Assembly (NCBI GenBank): GCA_017475875.1
Contig: JAFVET010000155.1
Span: 1 to 9,144, forward strand
Length of the DNA: 9,144 bases
Origin: Candidatus Methanomethylophilaceae archaeon
Lineage (GTDB): Archaea > Thermoplasmatota > Thermoplasmata > Methanomassiliicoccales > Methanomethylophilaceae
Reading direction: 5' to 3'
Shown here: one piece after another, positions 1 through 5,493 of the stretch
Position numbering within the stretch: the stretch's first letter is position 1
How the letters are laid out: every line of letters starts with the position of its first letter
Notes under the pieces: generated by a model
The model's database searches: none
Told to the model about the DNA's origin: nothing
The model's input: the letters and a program-made list of their open reading frames with translations, nothing else
Program-made: the position numbers and the translations under genes

Positions 1-46
1 AGGGACGGAGGTAATGCAATATCCGCATGTCCTTGGCCGCTTTCAT
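1..46 (-). CDS. 5' tip of a divergent gene, product unknown (partial)
   Basis: Read on the minus strand, an ATG at 46-44 opens a frame MKAAKDMRILHYLRP that runs off the left edge. It is far too short to identify. The support is positional: a TATA-like CTTTTAATA (minus strand, 77-69) is centred 27 bp upstream of the ATG, the spacing seen at several other starts here, which would make a leaderless mRNA divergent from the flavin reductase gene. A second in-frame ATG at residue 7 could be the true start. The call is tentative because only 15 codons are visible. Confidence 0.35.
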   Translation of the reverse strand, partial: MKAAKDMRILHYLRP

Positions 47-68
47 ATTGGTCTTGATACTCGCCCCC

Positions 69-77
69 TATTAAAAG
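69..77 (-). promoter_or_regulatory. TATA-like box of the divergent gene
   Basis: The minus strand reads CTTTTAATA, centred about 27 bp upstream of the ATG at 46. It is an A/T island in a GC-rich stretch. It could also serve the plus strand (TATTAAAAG), but then the flavin reductase mRNA would need a leader of more than 100 nt. Confidence 0.4.
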
Positions 78-86
78 AAATGTCCC

Positions 87-100
87 CCTGGCATGCCAGG
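87..100. repeat. perfect 14-bp palindrome in the divergent intergenic region
   Basis: CCTGGCATGCCAGG is a perfect palindrome just upstream of the A/T-rich box at 69-77, between two divergent starts. A dimeric regulator site would look like this, but nothing in the window identifies a regulator. Confidence 0.4.
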
Positions 101-214
101 CCGTCCGGTGACCGTGCGGATGACGTGAGCACTGACATCATCAGTCGACATCTGAACCGCTATCTGTGGGAATCTGGCCGATACGGTTATTGATGGCGAC
201 GTTCTTCCGCACCC

Positions 215-775
215 ATGGCCAGAAAGAGCTTCGGTCCCAAGACATGGGTGTATCCCATGCCGGTCTTCATAATCGCATCGTACAACGATGACGGGACGCC
301 CAACGCCATGAACGCGGCATGGGGTTCCATAGGTGACGACGACAAGATCTTCATCTGCTGTGACAAGACGCACAAGACCACGGACAACATCCTCAAACGC
401 AAGGCGTTCACGGTTTCCATGGCCACGGAGTCCACGATGGTCTCTTCCGATTACGTGGGCATCGTCTCGGGAAAGGACGTCCCGGACAAGTTCGCGAGGT
501 CCGGATGGCACGCCACCAGGAGCGACCTCGTGGATGCTCCCCTCATAGACGAGCTTCCGATGAGCATGGAATGCGAGTTCATCAGCTACGAGCCCAAGAC
601 GTCTGCTCTTTTCGGGAAGATAGTCGACGTCAAGGCCGACGAATCGATCCTGACGGACGGGAAGATCGATCCGAAGAAGCTCATGCCGATCACCTACGAT
701 CCCATTGGTCACAGGTACTATGGCCTGGGCGAACCCGTGGGTAACGCCTTCAGCGACGGCAAGCGTCTCAAATGA
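215..775 (+). CDS. flavin reductase-like (flavoredoxin-type) FMN-binding protein
   Basis: This 186-residue protein fits the flavin reductase-like split-barrel family (PF01613), which includes flavoredoxin. Such proteins bind FMN and pass electrons between NAD(P)H, ferredoxin or other donors and acceptors. The N-terminal part carries the family pattern: PMPVFIIASYNDDG (about residues 14-27), then NAMNAAWG (30-37), a strand IFICCD, and a TTDNI segment that matches the usual phosphate-side T-x-x-N-I. No signal peptide or membrane segment is seen, so it should be cytoplasmic. It is a single gene, followed by a strong hairpin. No Shine-Dalgarno precedes the ATG; a weak TTATTGAT box sits 25 bp upstream, so a leaderless start is plausible. 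The electron donor and acceptor cannot be told from sequence. Confidence 0.85.
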   Translation: MARKSFGPKTWVYPMPVFIIASYNDDGTPNAMNAAWGSIGDDDKIFICCDKTHKTTDNILKRKAFTVSMATESTMVSSDYVGIVSGKDVPDKFARSGWHATRSDLVDAPLIDELPMSMECEFISYEPKTSALFGKIVDVKADESILTDGKIDPKKLMPITYDPIGHRYYGLGEPVGNAFSDGKRLK

Positions 776-783
776 ACATTGTA

Positions 784-829
784 CGGCGCCCTGAGACGAA
801 TACGTTCGGGGCGCCGGTGTTTCTTCTTA
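784..829 (+). terminator. hairpin plus T-rich tail after the flavin reductase gene
   Basis: Bases 784-795 (CGGCGCCCTGAG) pair with 805-816 (TTCGGGGCGCCG). This gives 12 pairs including two G-U pairs, around a 9-nt loop, followed by a T-rich tail GTGTTTCTTCTTA. It begins 8 nt after the stop codon. Confidence 0.75.
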
Positions 830-971
830 TCGCGAAACGACTTTCCCGCTCGGGAAGGATGTTCTCGGTTGCATTTCACTCATGTCTTGTCGTTTGTTGA
901 TAGAGGGTTGGACCGTGGGAAGTCGGGTCCGACCACTCCCCGACCTACGTTTTGATGTTTCCGATAATCCT
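830..971. other. noncoding spacer upstream of the ATPase cassette, with a 9-bp hairpin
   Basis: No convincing gene is seen here. Bases 906-914 (GGTTGGACC) pair with 926-934 (GGTCCGACC), nine pairs with one G-U pair, around an 11-nt loop. A smaller hairpin TTCCC-GCTC-GGGAA lies near 843-856. The bigger one could be a second terminator or part of a small RNA; there is no promoter evidence for the latter. Confidence 0.4.
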
Positions 972-1013
972 ATTCCGAAAATGTTATACATGTAACATAT
1001 TTTCGGAATAGAC
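972..1013. repeat. 42-bp flanking repeat, copy 1 (palindromic; contains the ATPase promoter)
   Basis: Arms ATTCCGAAAAT (972-982) and ATTTTCGGAAT (999-1009) are perfect inverted repeats around a centre TACATGTA (987-994). Over the 38 bp from 972 to 1009, only three of 19 symmetric pairs are mismatched. The repeat ends with AGAC directly against the ATG of the ATPase gene. It matches copy 2 at 38 of 42 positions, and all four differences fall in the left inner segment 983-987. Confidence 0.9.
983..991 (+). promoter_or_regulatory. TATA-like box inside the palindrome, for the ATPase gene
   Basis: GTTATACAT is centred about 27 bp upstream of the ATG at 1014, the right spacing for a leaderless archaeal transcript. 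It lies in the middle of the palindrome, so a protein bound to the palindrome would compete with TBP. Copy 2 of the repeat has CGTCA in place of GTTAT and has lost this box. Confidence 0.5.
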
Positions 1014-2258
1014 ATGATAATCAAAAGGGACGATTATCTCGCACGGCTCGTAGAGGCCAAGCACACCCGCTCCATAAAAGTAGTAAGCGGCATCAGGAGA
1101 TGCGGTAAATCGTTCCTTCTCTTCGAACTGTTCACCCAACACCTCTTGGATTCCGGAATCGCGCCCTCCCACATACTCGGGTATGAGCTAGACATGTTGG
1201 AGAACGAGACCCTTCGGGATAGGAACACGTTATACGGGGACATCCTCTCGAAAATCAAGGACGACGACATGTACTACGTCCTCATCGACGAGATCCAACT
1301 CGTAACCGGTTTCTTCGAGGTCTTGAACAGTCTTCTCCATCGCAGGAACGTAGACGTATACGTCACCGGTAGCAATTCCCGTTTCCTCTCCAAAGACATC
1401 GTGACAGAATTCAGGGGCAGGAGCACCGAAATCCGGGTACGTCCCCTGTCGTTCAGGGAGTTCGTGGGCGCCAAGGGCGTCGATCCCCGCGACTGCATAG
1501 ACGAGTACATGGATTACGGGGGGATGCCGGAGCTTTTCCAATACGTGTCCGAAAAGCAGAAGACGGATTACCTGACGAATCTGATGGAACTGGTGTACCT
1601 GACCGACATAGTGGAAAGACACAAGGTCAGGAACACAAGGGAGCTGGGCGATCTCACAGACGTCCTGGTGTCTTCGATCGGTTCTTCGAGCAGCATCAAG
1701 AAGATAACCGACACCATGCGTACGAACAACCGCTCGAAGATAACCGACAAGACGGTCAAGAACTATGTCGGCTACCTGTGCGACGCGTTCCTCTTCGAAG
1801 AAGCCCGGAGATACGACATCAAAGGAAGGAAGCACATAGATTCGGAGAAGAAGTATTACATCGCCGACGTCGGTTTGAAGAACGCCAGGGAGCATTTCAG
1901 GCAGAACGACGCGTCACACGTGATGGAGAACATTATCTACAACGAGCTTCGCACCAGGGGATTCGACGTGGACATCGGTTCGATATACAGGACCGAATCC
2001 GATGGCGGCAAGCGCAAGAGGATCGGTTGCGAAGTGGATTTCGTCGCAAACCGCGGGAACGACAGGGTGTACATCCAATCCGCGTACCGTATCGACGGGG
2101 AGGAAGTGTGGAACCGTGAACGGAGACCGTATCTTTCTTTGAAAGACTCGTTCAGGAAGATCATTATCACTATGGACGGAAGGGGTCGCAGGTGCGACGA
2201 GGACGGGATCGTCAGAATGGGGTTGATCGAGTTCCTCATGGATCCTGAAAGCATCTGA
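1014..2258 (+). CDS. AAA ATPase with DUF4143 C-terminal domain
   Basis: This 414-residue protein has the layout of the AAA_14/DUF4143 family, widespread archaeal and bacterial ATPases whose biological role is poorly defined. Walker A is GIRRCGKS (26-33), Walker B is YVLIDE (88-93), and a sensor-like strand YVTGSNS follows (115-121). RPLSFREFV, typical of this family, comes next. The middle region (about 190-260) resembles the family's winged-helix-like part. The C-terminal region has the PD-(D/E)XK-like remnant E340-V-D342-F and then YIQSAY (353-358), where the E-x-K of active nucleases is replaced by Q-S-A, so nuclease activity is unlikely. The length is normal for the family. The start is the ATG directly after repeat copy 1 and the stop directly precedes copy 2. 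It has no operon partner, so it probably acts alone or on itself. Confidence 0.9.
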   Translation: MIIKRDDYLARLVEAKHTRSIKVVSGIRRCGKSFLLFELFTQHLLDSGIAPSHILGYELDMLENETLRDRNTLYGDILSKIKDDDMYYVLIDEIQLVTGFFEVLNSLLHRRNVDVYVTGSNSRFLSKDIVTEFRGRSTEIRVRPLSFREFVGAKGVDPRDCIDEYMDYGGMPELFQYVSEKQKTDYLTNLMELVYLTDIVERHKVRNTRELGDLTDVLVSSIGSSSSIKKITDTMRTNNRSKITDKTVKNYVGYLCDAFLFEEARRYDIKGRKHIDSEKKYYIADVGLKNAREHFRQNDASHVMENIIYNELRTRGFDVDIGSIYRTESDGGKRKRIGCEVDFVANRGNDRVYIQSAYRIDGEEVWNRERRPYLSLKDSFRKIIITMDGRGRRCDEDGIVRMGLIEFLMDPESI

Positions 2259-2300
2259 ATTCCGAAAATCGTCAACATGTAACATATTTTCGGAATAGAC
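2259..2300. repeat. 42-bp flanking repeat, copy 2
   Basis: It starts at the base after the TGA of the ATPase gene and has the same orientation and length as copy 1. The 11-bp outer arms and the last 26 bases are identical to copy 1. The inner left segment reads CGTCA (2270-2274), of which four bases differ from copy 1, so the inner palindrome is broken and the TATA-like box is gone. The arms could still form an RNA hairpin at the 3' end of the ATPase mRNA. Confidence 0.9.
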
Positions 2301-2447
2301 TTGGATTCGGTCCGATCCTGGCGCAGATTCAGGTGAGGTCGACCGATCCCATCTGTCAGAGCATCTTGTCTCAATCCCTTTCCGGGACCTATGGAACGAC
2401 CACGTTCCTATCGAGAGGATATATTACGGCGCATCCCCCAGGTCACC

Positions 2448-2456
2448 GATATATAG
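2448..2456 (+). promoter_or_regulatory. TATA box of the membrane protein gene
   Basis: GATATATAG is centred 25 bp upstream of the ATG at 2477 and fits a leaderless start. A second, similar box, GGATATATTA, lies near 2418-2427 and could give a transcript with a short leader. Confidence 0.6.
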
Positions 2457-2476
2457 TTGCAGGCGATGGACGGCCT

Positions 2477-3217
2477 ATGGACATCGACCGTCCCTACGGG
2501 GCGAACTATGCGGTTGCCGCCATGTTCGTGCTGGGTATCAACATGGCGTTCGACAGCATGTGCGCCATGGTCTATCCCGAATTCGCGGACATATTGCATT
2601 ACGATGCGGTGAGCCAGATGGTGTTCTCCCTGGTGTTGCTCGCACTCGCGGCCATGGTGCTATGGGGTTCCCCTCTGTCCCACAAACTTTCCCTGGCGAT
2701 GTCGGTGCTCTCTCTGATAACTGGTCTGTATTACGACATGGCGGAACAATTCCTGGACCTCGAGCTCTGGATACAGATCCTCCTGGGTGTCGTGACGCTG
2801 ATCCTCCTGTCGACGCGTCCCCCTCGCACCTACTACCACGGATGGGGCCTGTATCCCAATTCCGTTTCAGCCGCCAGGCAATCGGTCGCTTCCCGAGAGA
2901 ACCGATGCCGGTTCCGCGACCTCGATGCACATGCCTGTGCAAACGTCCGAAGGGAACAGGGTTGCGTTCAATTCATATCGGGGTTCCGTATAACGGTCGT
3001 TCATGAGGTTCGGACCGGCAGGTTATCCGGAAGAGGGAAAGAAGGCGGGGGATCCGCTCGGATACACGAGGGATCTCGGTTTGGACGCCCTCGAGGTCGA
3101 GTTCGTCCGCGGTGCCCGCATCTCGGCGGAAAGGGCTGCCGAGATCGGTTCGAGGGCCAGGGAGCTCGACATCCGCCTCAGCTGCCACGCACCTTATTTC
3201 ATAAGTTTCAATTCTGA
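2477..3217 (+). CDS. four-helix membrane protein, unknown function; C-terminal end doubtful
   Basis: I do not recognise the family. The first 120 or so residues contain four clear hydrophobic segments: about residues 10-32, 46-66, 70-90 and 97-115. A polar PPRTYYHGWG stretch follows. Start choice: the ATG at 2477 lies 25 bp after a good TATA box, whereas an in-frame GTG at 2333 would add a tail that spans the promoter. The frame then stays open to 3217, overlapping the next gene by 215 bp. The part after about 2850 is rich in R, G and C and loses the usual bias for G/C at third codon positions, and past 3003 it is plainly a shadow of the next gene. The natural protein probably ended near 2860-3006, where the other two frames stop at 2993 and 3006, so a frameshift or stop-codon loss is likely. 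Confidence 0.6.
   Translation: MDIDRPYGANYAVAAMFVLGINMAFDSMCAMVYPEFADILHYDAVSQMVFSLVLLALAAMVLWGSPLSHKLSLAMSVLSLITGLYYDMAEQFLDLELWIQILLGVVTLILLSTRPPRTYYHGWGLYPNSVSAARQSVASRENRCRFRDLDAHACANVRREQGCVQFISGFRITVVHEVRTGRLSGRGKEGGGSARIHEGSRFGRPRGRVRPRCPHLGGKGCRDRFEGQGARHPPQLPRTLFHKFQF
2972..2979 (+). promoter_or_regulatory. TATA-like box of the endonuclease IV-like gene
   Basis: TTCATATC is centred 27 bp upstream of the ATG at 3003. It is a modest match, but its spacing agrees with the other starts in the window. Confidence 0.4.
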
Positions 3218-3839
3218 CAGCGATGAGACCCGCGAGAAGAGCATAGGGTGGGTCATGGACACCGTCCGTGCCGCCCACAACCTCGGTGCGTACATCATCG
3301 TGATACACGCCGCCTCCTACGGGAAGAGTCCGGAGACCGCCACGCAGTCGGTCATCGACGGACTTTCGAAATGCAGGAACGTCATGGACGACGAAGGCAT
3401 CCACGACGTCATACTCGGGGTGGAGACCATGGGGAAGACGGGGCAGTTCGGTACCCTGAAGGAGATCTCCGAGGTCATGGACTCCGTCGACGGGGTGCGT
3501 CCGGTCCTCGACGTGGCGCACGTGCATGCGAGGGGTAGGGGATGTCTCCGTACCGTGGACGACATGAAATCGCTGATCGACGAGTTCTTCCCCCTGTGCG
3601 GCGAGATAGCCCATTTCCATATCAGTTGCATCAACTACGGCAGCAAGGGTGAGATCTCCCATCTTCCCCTGGACGCGAAGGAACCAGACATGCAGATCCT
3701 GGCGGACCTTCTCGACGGTTCCTCCCAGGATTGCACGTTCATATGCGAATCGCCGTTGATCGAGAAGGATGCGGTGGTGTTCAGGGACATGTTCCCCAGC
3801 TACCGCAGGTCGCGATGCGGATATGACCGATTGAAATGA
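3003..3839 (+). CDS. endonuclease IV-like (AP endonuclease family 2) TIM-barrel protein
   Basis: This 278-residue protein has the order of metal-ligand motifs of the endonuclease IV/xylose isomerase-like TIM barrel. In E. coli Nfo these bind three zinc ions and cut DNA 5' to abasic sites. Visible are H62 in SCHAPYFISF, H102 in VIHAASYG, E141 in GVETMGK, D170 and H173 in LDVAHVHARG, H206 in HFHISC, H220 in ISHLPL, and E249 in CESP. The Nfo signature D-R-H is here I-S-H, so one Asp ligand appears to be missing. The length is typical of the family (about 280). The likely role is repair of abasic DNA, but a sugar isomerase-type relative cannot be excluded. The ATG at 3003 has no Shine-Dalgarno and follows a TATA-like box by 27 bp. 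The stop is followed at once by the promoter of the tRNA gene. Confidence 0.8.
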   Translation: MRFGPAGYPEEGKKAGDPLGYTRDLGLDALEVEFVRGARISAERAAEIGSRARELDIRLSCHAPYFISFNSDSDETREKSIGWVMDTVRAAHNLGAYIIVIHAASYGKSPETATQSVIDGLSKCRNVMDDEGIHDVILGVETMGKTGQFGTLKEISEVMDSVDGVRPVLDVAHVHARGRGCLRTVDDMKSLIDEFFPLCGEIAHFHISCINYGSKGEISHLPLDAKEPDMQILADLLDGSSQDCTFICESPLIEKDAVVFRDMFPSYRRSRCGYDRLK

Positions 3840-3846
3840 AATCATC

Positions 3847-3857
3847 TTTTTATATTA
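3847..3857 (+). promoter_or_regulatory. TATA box of tRNA-Thr
   Basis: TTTTTATATTA is centred 28 bp upstream of the first tRNA base, placing the transcript start at or just before the mature 5' end. The T-run may also end the transcript of the preceding gene, whose stop is only 7 nt away. Confidence 0.7.
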
Positions 3858-3879
3858 CCACTAAATGACGGGATTCGTT

Positions 3880-3951
3880 GCCACTGTGGCTCAGCGGTAG
3901 AGCGGCGGTTTCGTAAACCGTAGGCCGGGGGTCCGATTCCCTCCAGTGGCT
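3880..3951 (+). tRNA. tRNA-Thr, anticodon CGU
   Basis: A full cloverleaf can be drawn. The acceptor is GCCACTG/CAGTGGC (seven perfect pairs), the D-arm GCTC-AGCGGTA-GAGC, the anticodon arm GCGGT-TTCGTAA-ACCGT with anticodon CGT at 3912-3914, the variable loop AGGCC, and the T-arm GGGGG-TCCGATT-CCCTC. The discriminator is T at 3951, as usual for archaeal tRNA-Thr. The following CCT shows that CCA is not encoded. No intron is present. The T-loop has C where T55 (pseudouridine) is normally found. The pyrimidine-rich stretch after 3951 probably ends the transcript. Confidence 0.93.
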
Positions 3952-3991
3952 CCTTCTCTTTCCATTTCAGATCGGTTCCATGTTCGAAACC

Positions 3992-4000
3992 GATAATATG
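3992..4000 (+). promoter_or_regulatory. TATA-like box of the 27-residue membrane peptide gene
   Basis: GATAATATG is centred 25 bp upstream of the ATG at 4021. It stands alone in the short spacer after the tRNA, in the spacing used by other leaderless starts here. Confidence 0.5.
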
Positions 4001-4020
4001 TGGATGTGATATGCAGTCGC

Positions 4021-4104
4021 ATGAAATCCAAAATCGTGTTCGGAGTGGCGGCCGCAGCCGTCCTCCTTTGTTTCATCGCCGCATACCTTGCGATGCATGG
4101 TTGA
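4021..4104 (+). CDS. 27-residue single-helix membrane peptide, unknown function
   Basis: ATG to TGA encodes 27 residues: a basic start MKSKIVFG, a hydrophobic core AAAAVLLCFIAAYLA (about 10-24) and a short MHG end. One transmembrane helix with the positive end inside is the obvious topology. Alternatively it is a bare signal-like peptide. A TATA-like box 25 bp upstream of the ATG and high G/C at third positions of its Ala and Val codons support a real gene. It has no Shine-Dalgarno, fitting a leaderless mRNA. It converges on thiC, with 24 nt between the two stop codons. No family is recognised. A chance open frame of this size is possible. Confidence 0.5.
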   Translation: MKSKIVFGVAAAAVLLCFIAAYLAMHG

Positions 4105-4114
4105 GCGATGGGTG

Positions 4115-4130
4115 GAAGGCGACCGCCTTC
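4115..4130. terminator. small hairpin between convergent genes
   Basis: GAAGGC-GACC-GCCTTC has a six-pair perfect stem. It lies 10 nt after the stop of the small membrane peptide gene and overlaps the first two plus-strand bases of the thiC stop triplet (4129-4131). There is no T-run, so its role as a terminator is weakly supported. Confidence 0.3.
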
Positions 4131-5424
4131 AGCAATCGCCTTCTCCACCGTTCTTGTCCAGATAAGTGTTCACGATCTTGATGGCACAGACGTCTCCGCA
4201 CATGGAACAGCCGTCTTCCTTCTCGGTGCATCCCCTACACCTGTATCTGCGGGCCTTCTCCTCGTCTATGCAGACGTCGAACATGGTCTCCCAGTCGAGT
4301 TTCTTACGGGCGAGCGCCATCCTCGTATCCAAATCCTTGCCGATCCCTCTCGACAGGTCTCCCACGTGGGCGGCGATCTTCGAGGCTATGACACCCTCCT
4401 TCACGTCGTCGACGTCGGGCAGCGACAGGTGTTCCGCGGGAGTGAGGTAGCAGAGGAAATCCGCACCGTACTGGGCGGCCACCGCGCCTCCGATGGCTCC
4501 GACGATGTGGTCGTAACCGGGCGCTATGTCGGTCACCAGCGGCCCCAGGACGTAGAACGGGGCCCCGTCGCACAGCCTCTTCTGCAGCTGCATGTTCATG
4601 GGCACCTGTCCGAGGGGTACGTGTCCCGGACCCTCAACCATGCATTGGACGCCCGCATCCCTGCATCTGCGGACCAGGTGGCCCAGTGTCATCAGTTCGG
4701 TCAGCTGGGCCTGGTCGGACGCGTCGTCGATGCACCCGGGGCGGAAGCCGTCCCCGAGAGAGAGGGTGAACTCGTATTTCCTCGCCAGTTCGAGGAGGTA
4801 GTCGAAGTTCTTGTAGAGTGGGTTCTCCTCGTCGTTGTGGAGGATCCACGCGGTCAGGAAGGAACCGCCGCGGGATACGACGTCCATCTCCCTTCCGGAC
4901 CTCCTGAGCCACCCCACGCTCTCCTTAGTGATGCCGCAGTGGACGGTCATGAAGTCCATCCCGTCCTTCGCGTGCTTTTCGATCCCGGAGAATATGTCGT
5001 CCTCCGTCATCTCCACGACAGCGTTCCTCCTGGCGGCGGTCAGTCCGGTCTGGTAGATTGGAACGGAGCCAGTCATCACAGGGCATTCCTTCAGTATGCG
5101 GGCCCTGATCGCGTCTATGTCGCCACCGGTGCTCAGATCCATGACGGCATCCGCACCGTACTTCATGGCCACCTTGAGTTTCGCCAGCTCGGAGTTCAGG
5201 TCCACGATGTCTCTAGATGTTCCGAGGTTGACGTTGATCTTGACGGAGAGGCCTTCGCCTATGCCGGCCGGTTCGGGGTCGTGAACGGGGTTGTGCGGCA
5301 CGCATATGCGTCCCGATGCGATACCGTTGCGGACGAACTCCGGGGAAACGTGTTCCTTCTCTGCCACCGCGGACATGAGGGGTGTGACCTCTCCCCTGCG
5401 GGCCTGCTCCATAATGGTGCTCAT
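4129..5424 (-). CDS. thiC: phosphomethylpyrimidine synthase (ThiC)
   Basis: ThiC is a radical-SAM enzyme that rearranges aminoimidazole ribotide into hydroxymethylpyrimidine phosphate, the pyrimidine half of thiamin. Conserved blocks are plain: TGSVPIYQ, DFMTVHCG, SRGGSFLTAWILH, LSLGDGFRPGC, VEGPGHVPL, DIAPGYDHI and AEHLSLP. The C-terminus holds the cluster motif CSMCGDVC (C406, C409, C413), giving CX2CX3C rather than the CX2CX4C familiar from bacterial ThiC. At 431 residues it is the short form, lacking the bacterial N-terminal extension. The ATG at 5424 lies 69 nt after the MFS stop and behind a TATA-like box, so it is probably its own transcript. No TPP riboswitch is seen in that short gap. 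No other thiamin gene is in the window. Confidence 0.97.
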   Translation of the reverse strand: MSTIMEQARRGEVTPLMSAVAEKEHVSPEFVRNGIASGRICVPHNPVHDPEPAGIGEGLSVKINVNLGTSRDIVDLNSELAKLKVAMKYGADAVMDLSTGGDIDAIRARILKECPVMTGSVPIYQTGLTAARRNAVVEMTEDDIFSGIEKHAKDGMDFMTVHCGITKESVGWLRRSGREMDVVSRGGSFLTAWILHNDEENPLYKNFDYLLELARKYEFTLSLGDGFRPGCIDDASDQAQLTELMTLGHLVRRCRDAGVQCMVEGPGHVPLGQVPMNMQLQKRLCDGAPFYVLGPLVTDIAPGYDHIVGAIGGAVAAQYGADFLCYLTPAEHLSLPDVDDVKEGVIASKIAAHVGDLSRGIGKDLDTRMALARKKLDWETMFDVCIDEEKARRYRCRGCTEKEDGCSMCGDVCAIKIVNTYLDKNGGEGDC

Positions 5425-5450
5425 GGTTCTCGGCCGTGTATCGTAGGATT

Positions 5451-5460
5451 GGTAAATAAG
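5451..5460 (-). promoter_or_regulatory. TATA-like box of thiC
   Basis: The minus strand reads CTTATTTACC, centred about 32 bp upstream of the thiC ATG. This would leave a leader of only a few bases, too short for a riboswitch. Confidence 0.5.
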
Positions 5461-5493
5461 GTTCTTTGCGGAAGGGTGGTGCGGGCGCGGACG

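Noticed and set aside
14..193. Open frame on the plus strand after GGAGGT, 59 codons
   Set aside because: It spans the A/T-rich box, the 14-bp palindrome and the promoter region of the flavin reductase gene, has mixed third-position composition and resembles no protein I know. The divergent minus-strand start at 46 explains the left edge better.
830..971. Box C/D or other small RNA in the spacer
   Set aside because: Hairpins exist but no paired C and D box motifs or own promoter could be found.
827..1024. Minus-strand frame crossing repeat copy 1, and a similar one (1937-2374) crossing copy 2, both containing SIPKICYM
   Set aside because: The shared peptide is only the translation of the DNA repeat; the rest of the two frames is unrelated and overlaps noncoding DNA or the ATPase gene.
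2333..2476. In-frame GTG extension of the membrane protein
   Set aside because: The extension is not protein-like and contains two TATA-like boxes; the ATG at 2477 has the right distance to one of them.
3891..4148. Minus-strand frame of 85 codons
   Set aside because: It overlaps the tRNA, the small membrane peptide gene and the thiC end, and has low-complexity shadow composition.
5425..5493. TPP riboswitch before thiC
   Set aside because: The gap is only 69 nt, the TATA-like box leaves almost no leader, and I see no thi-box core such as CTGAGA followed by its partner helix.
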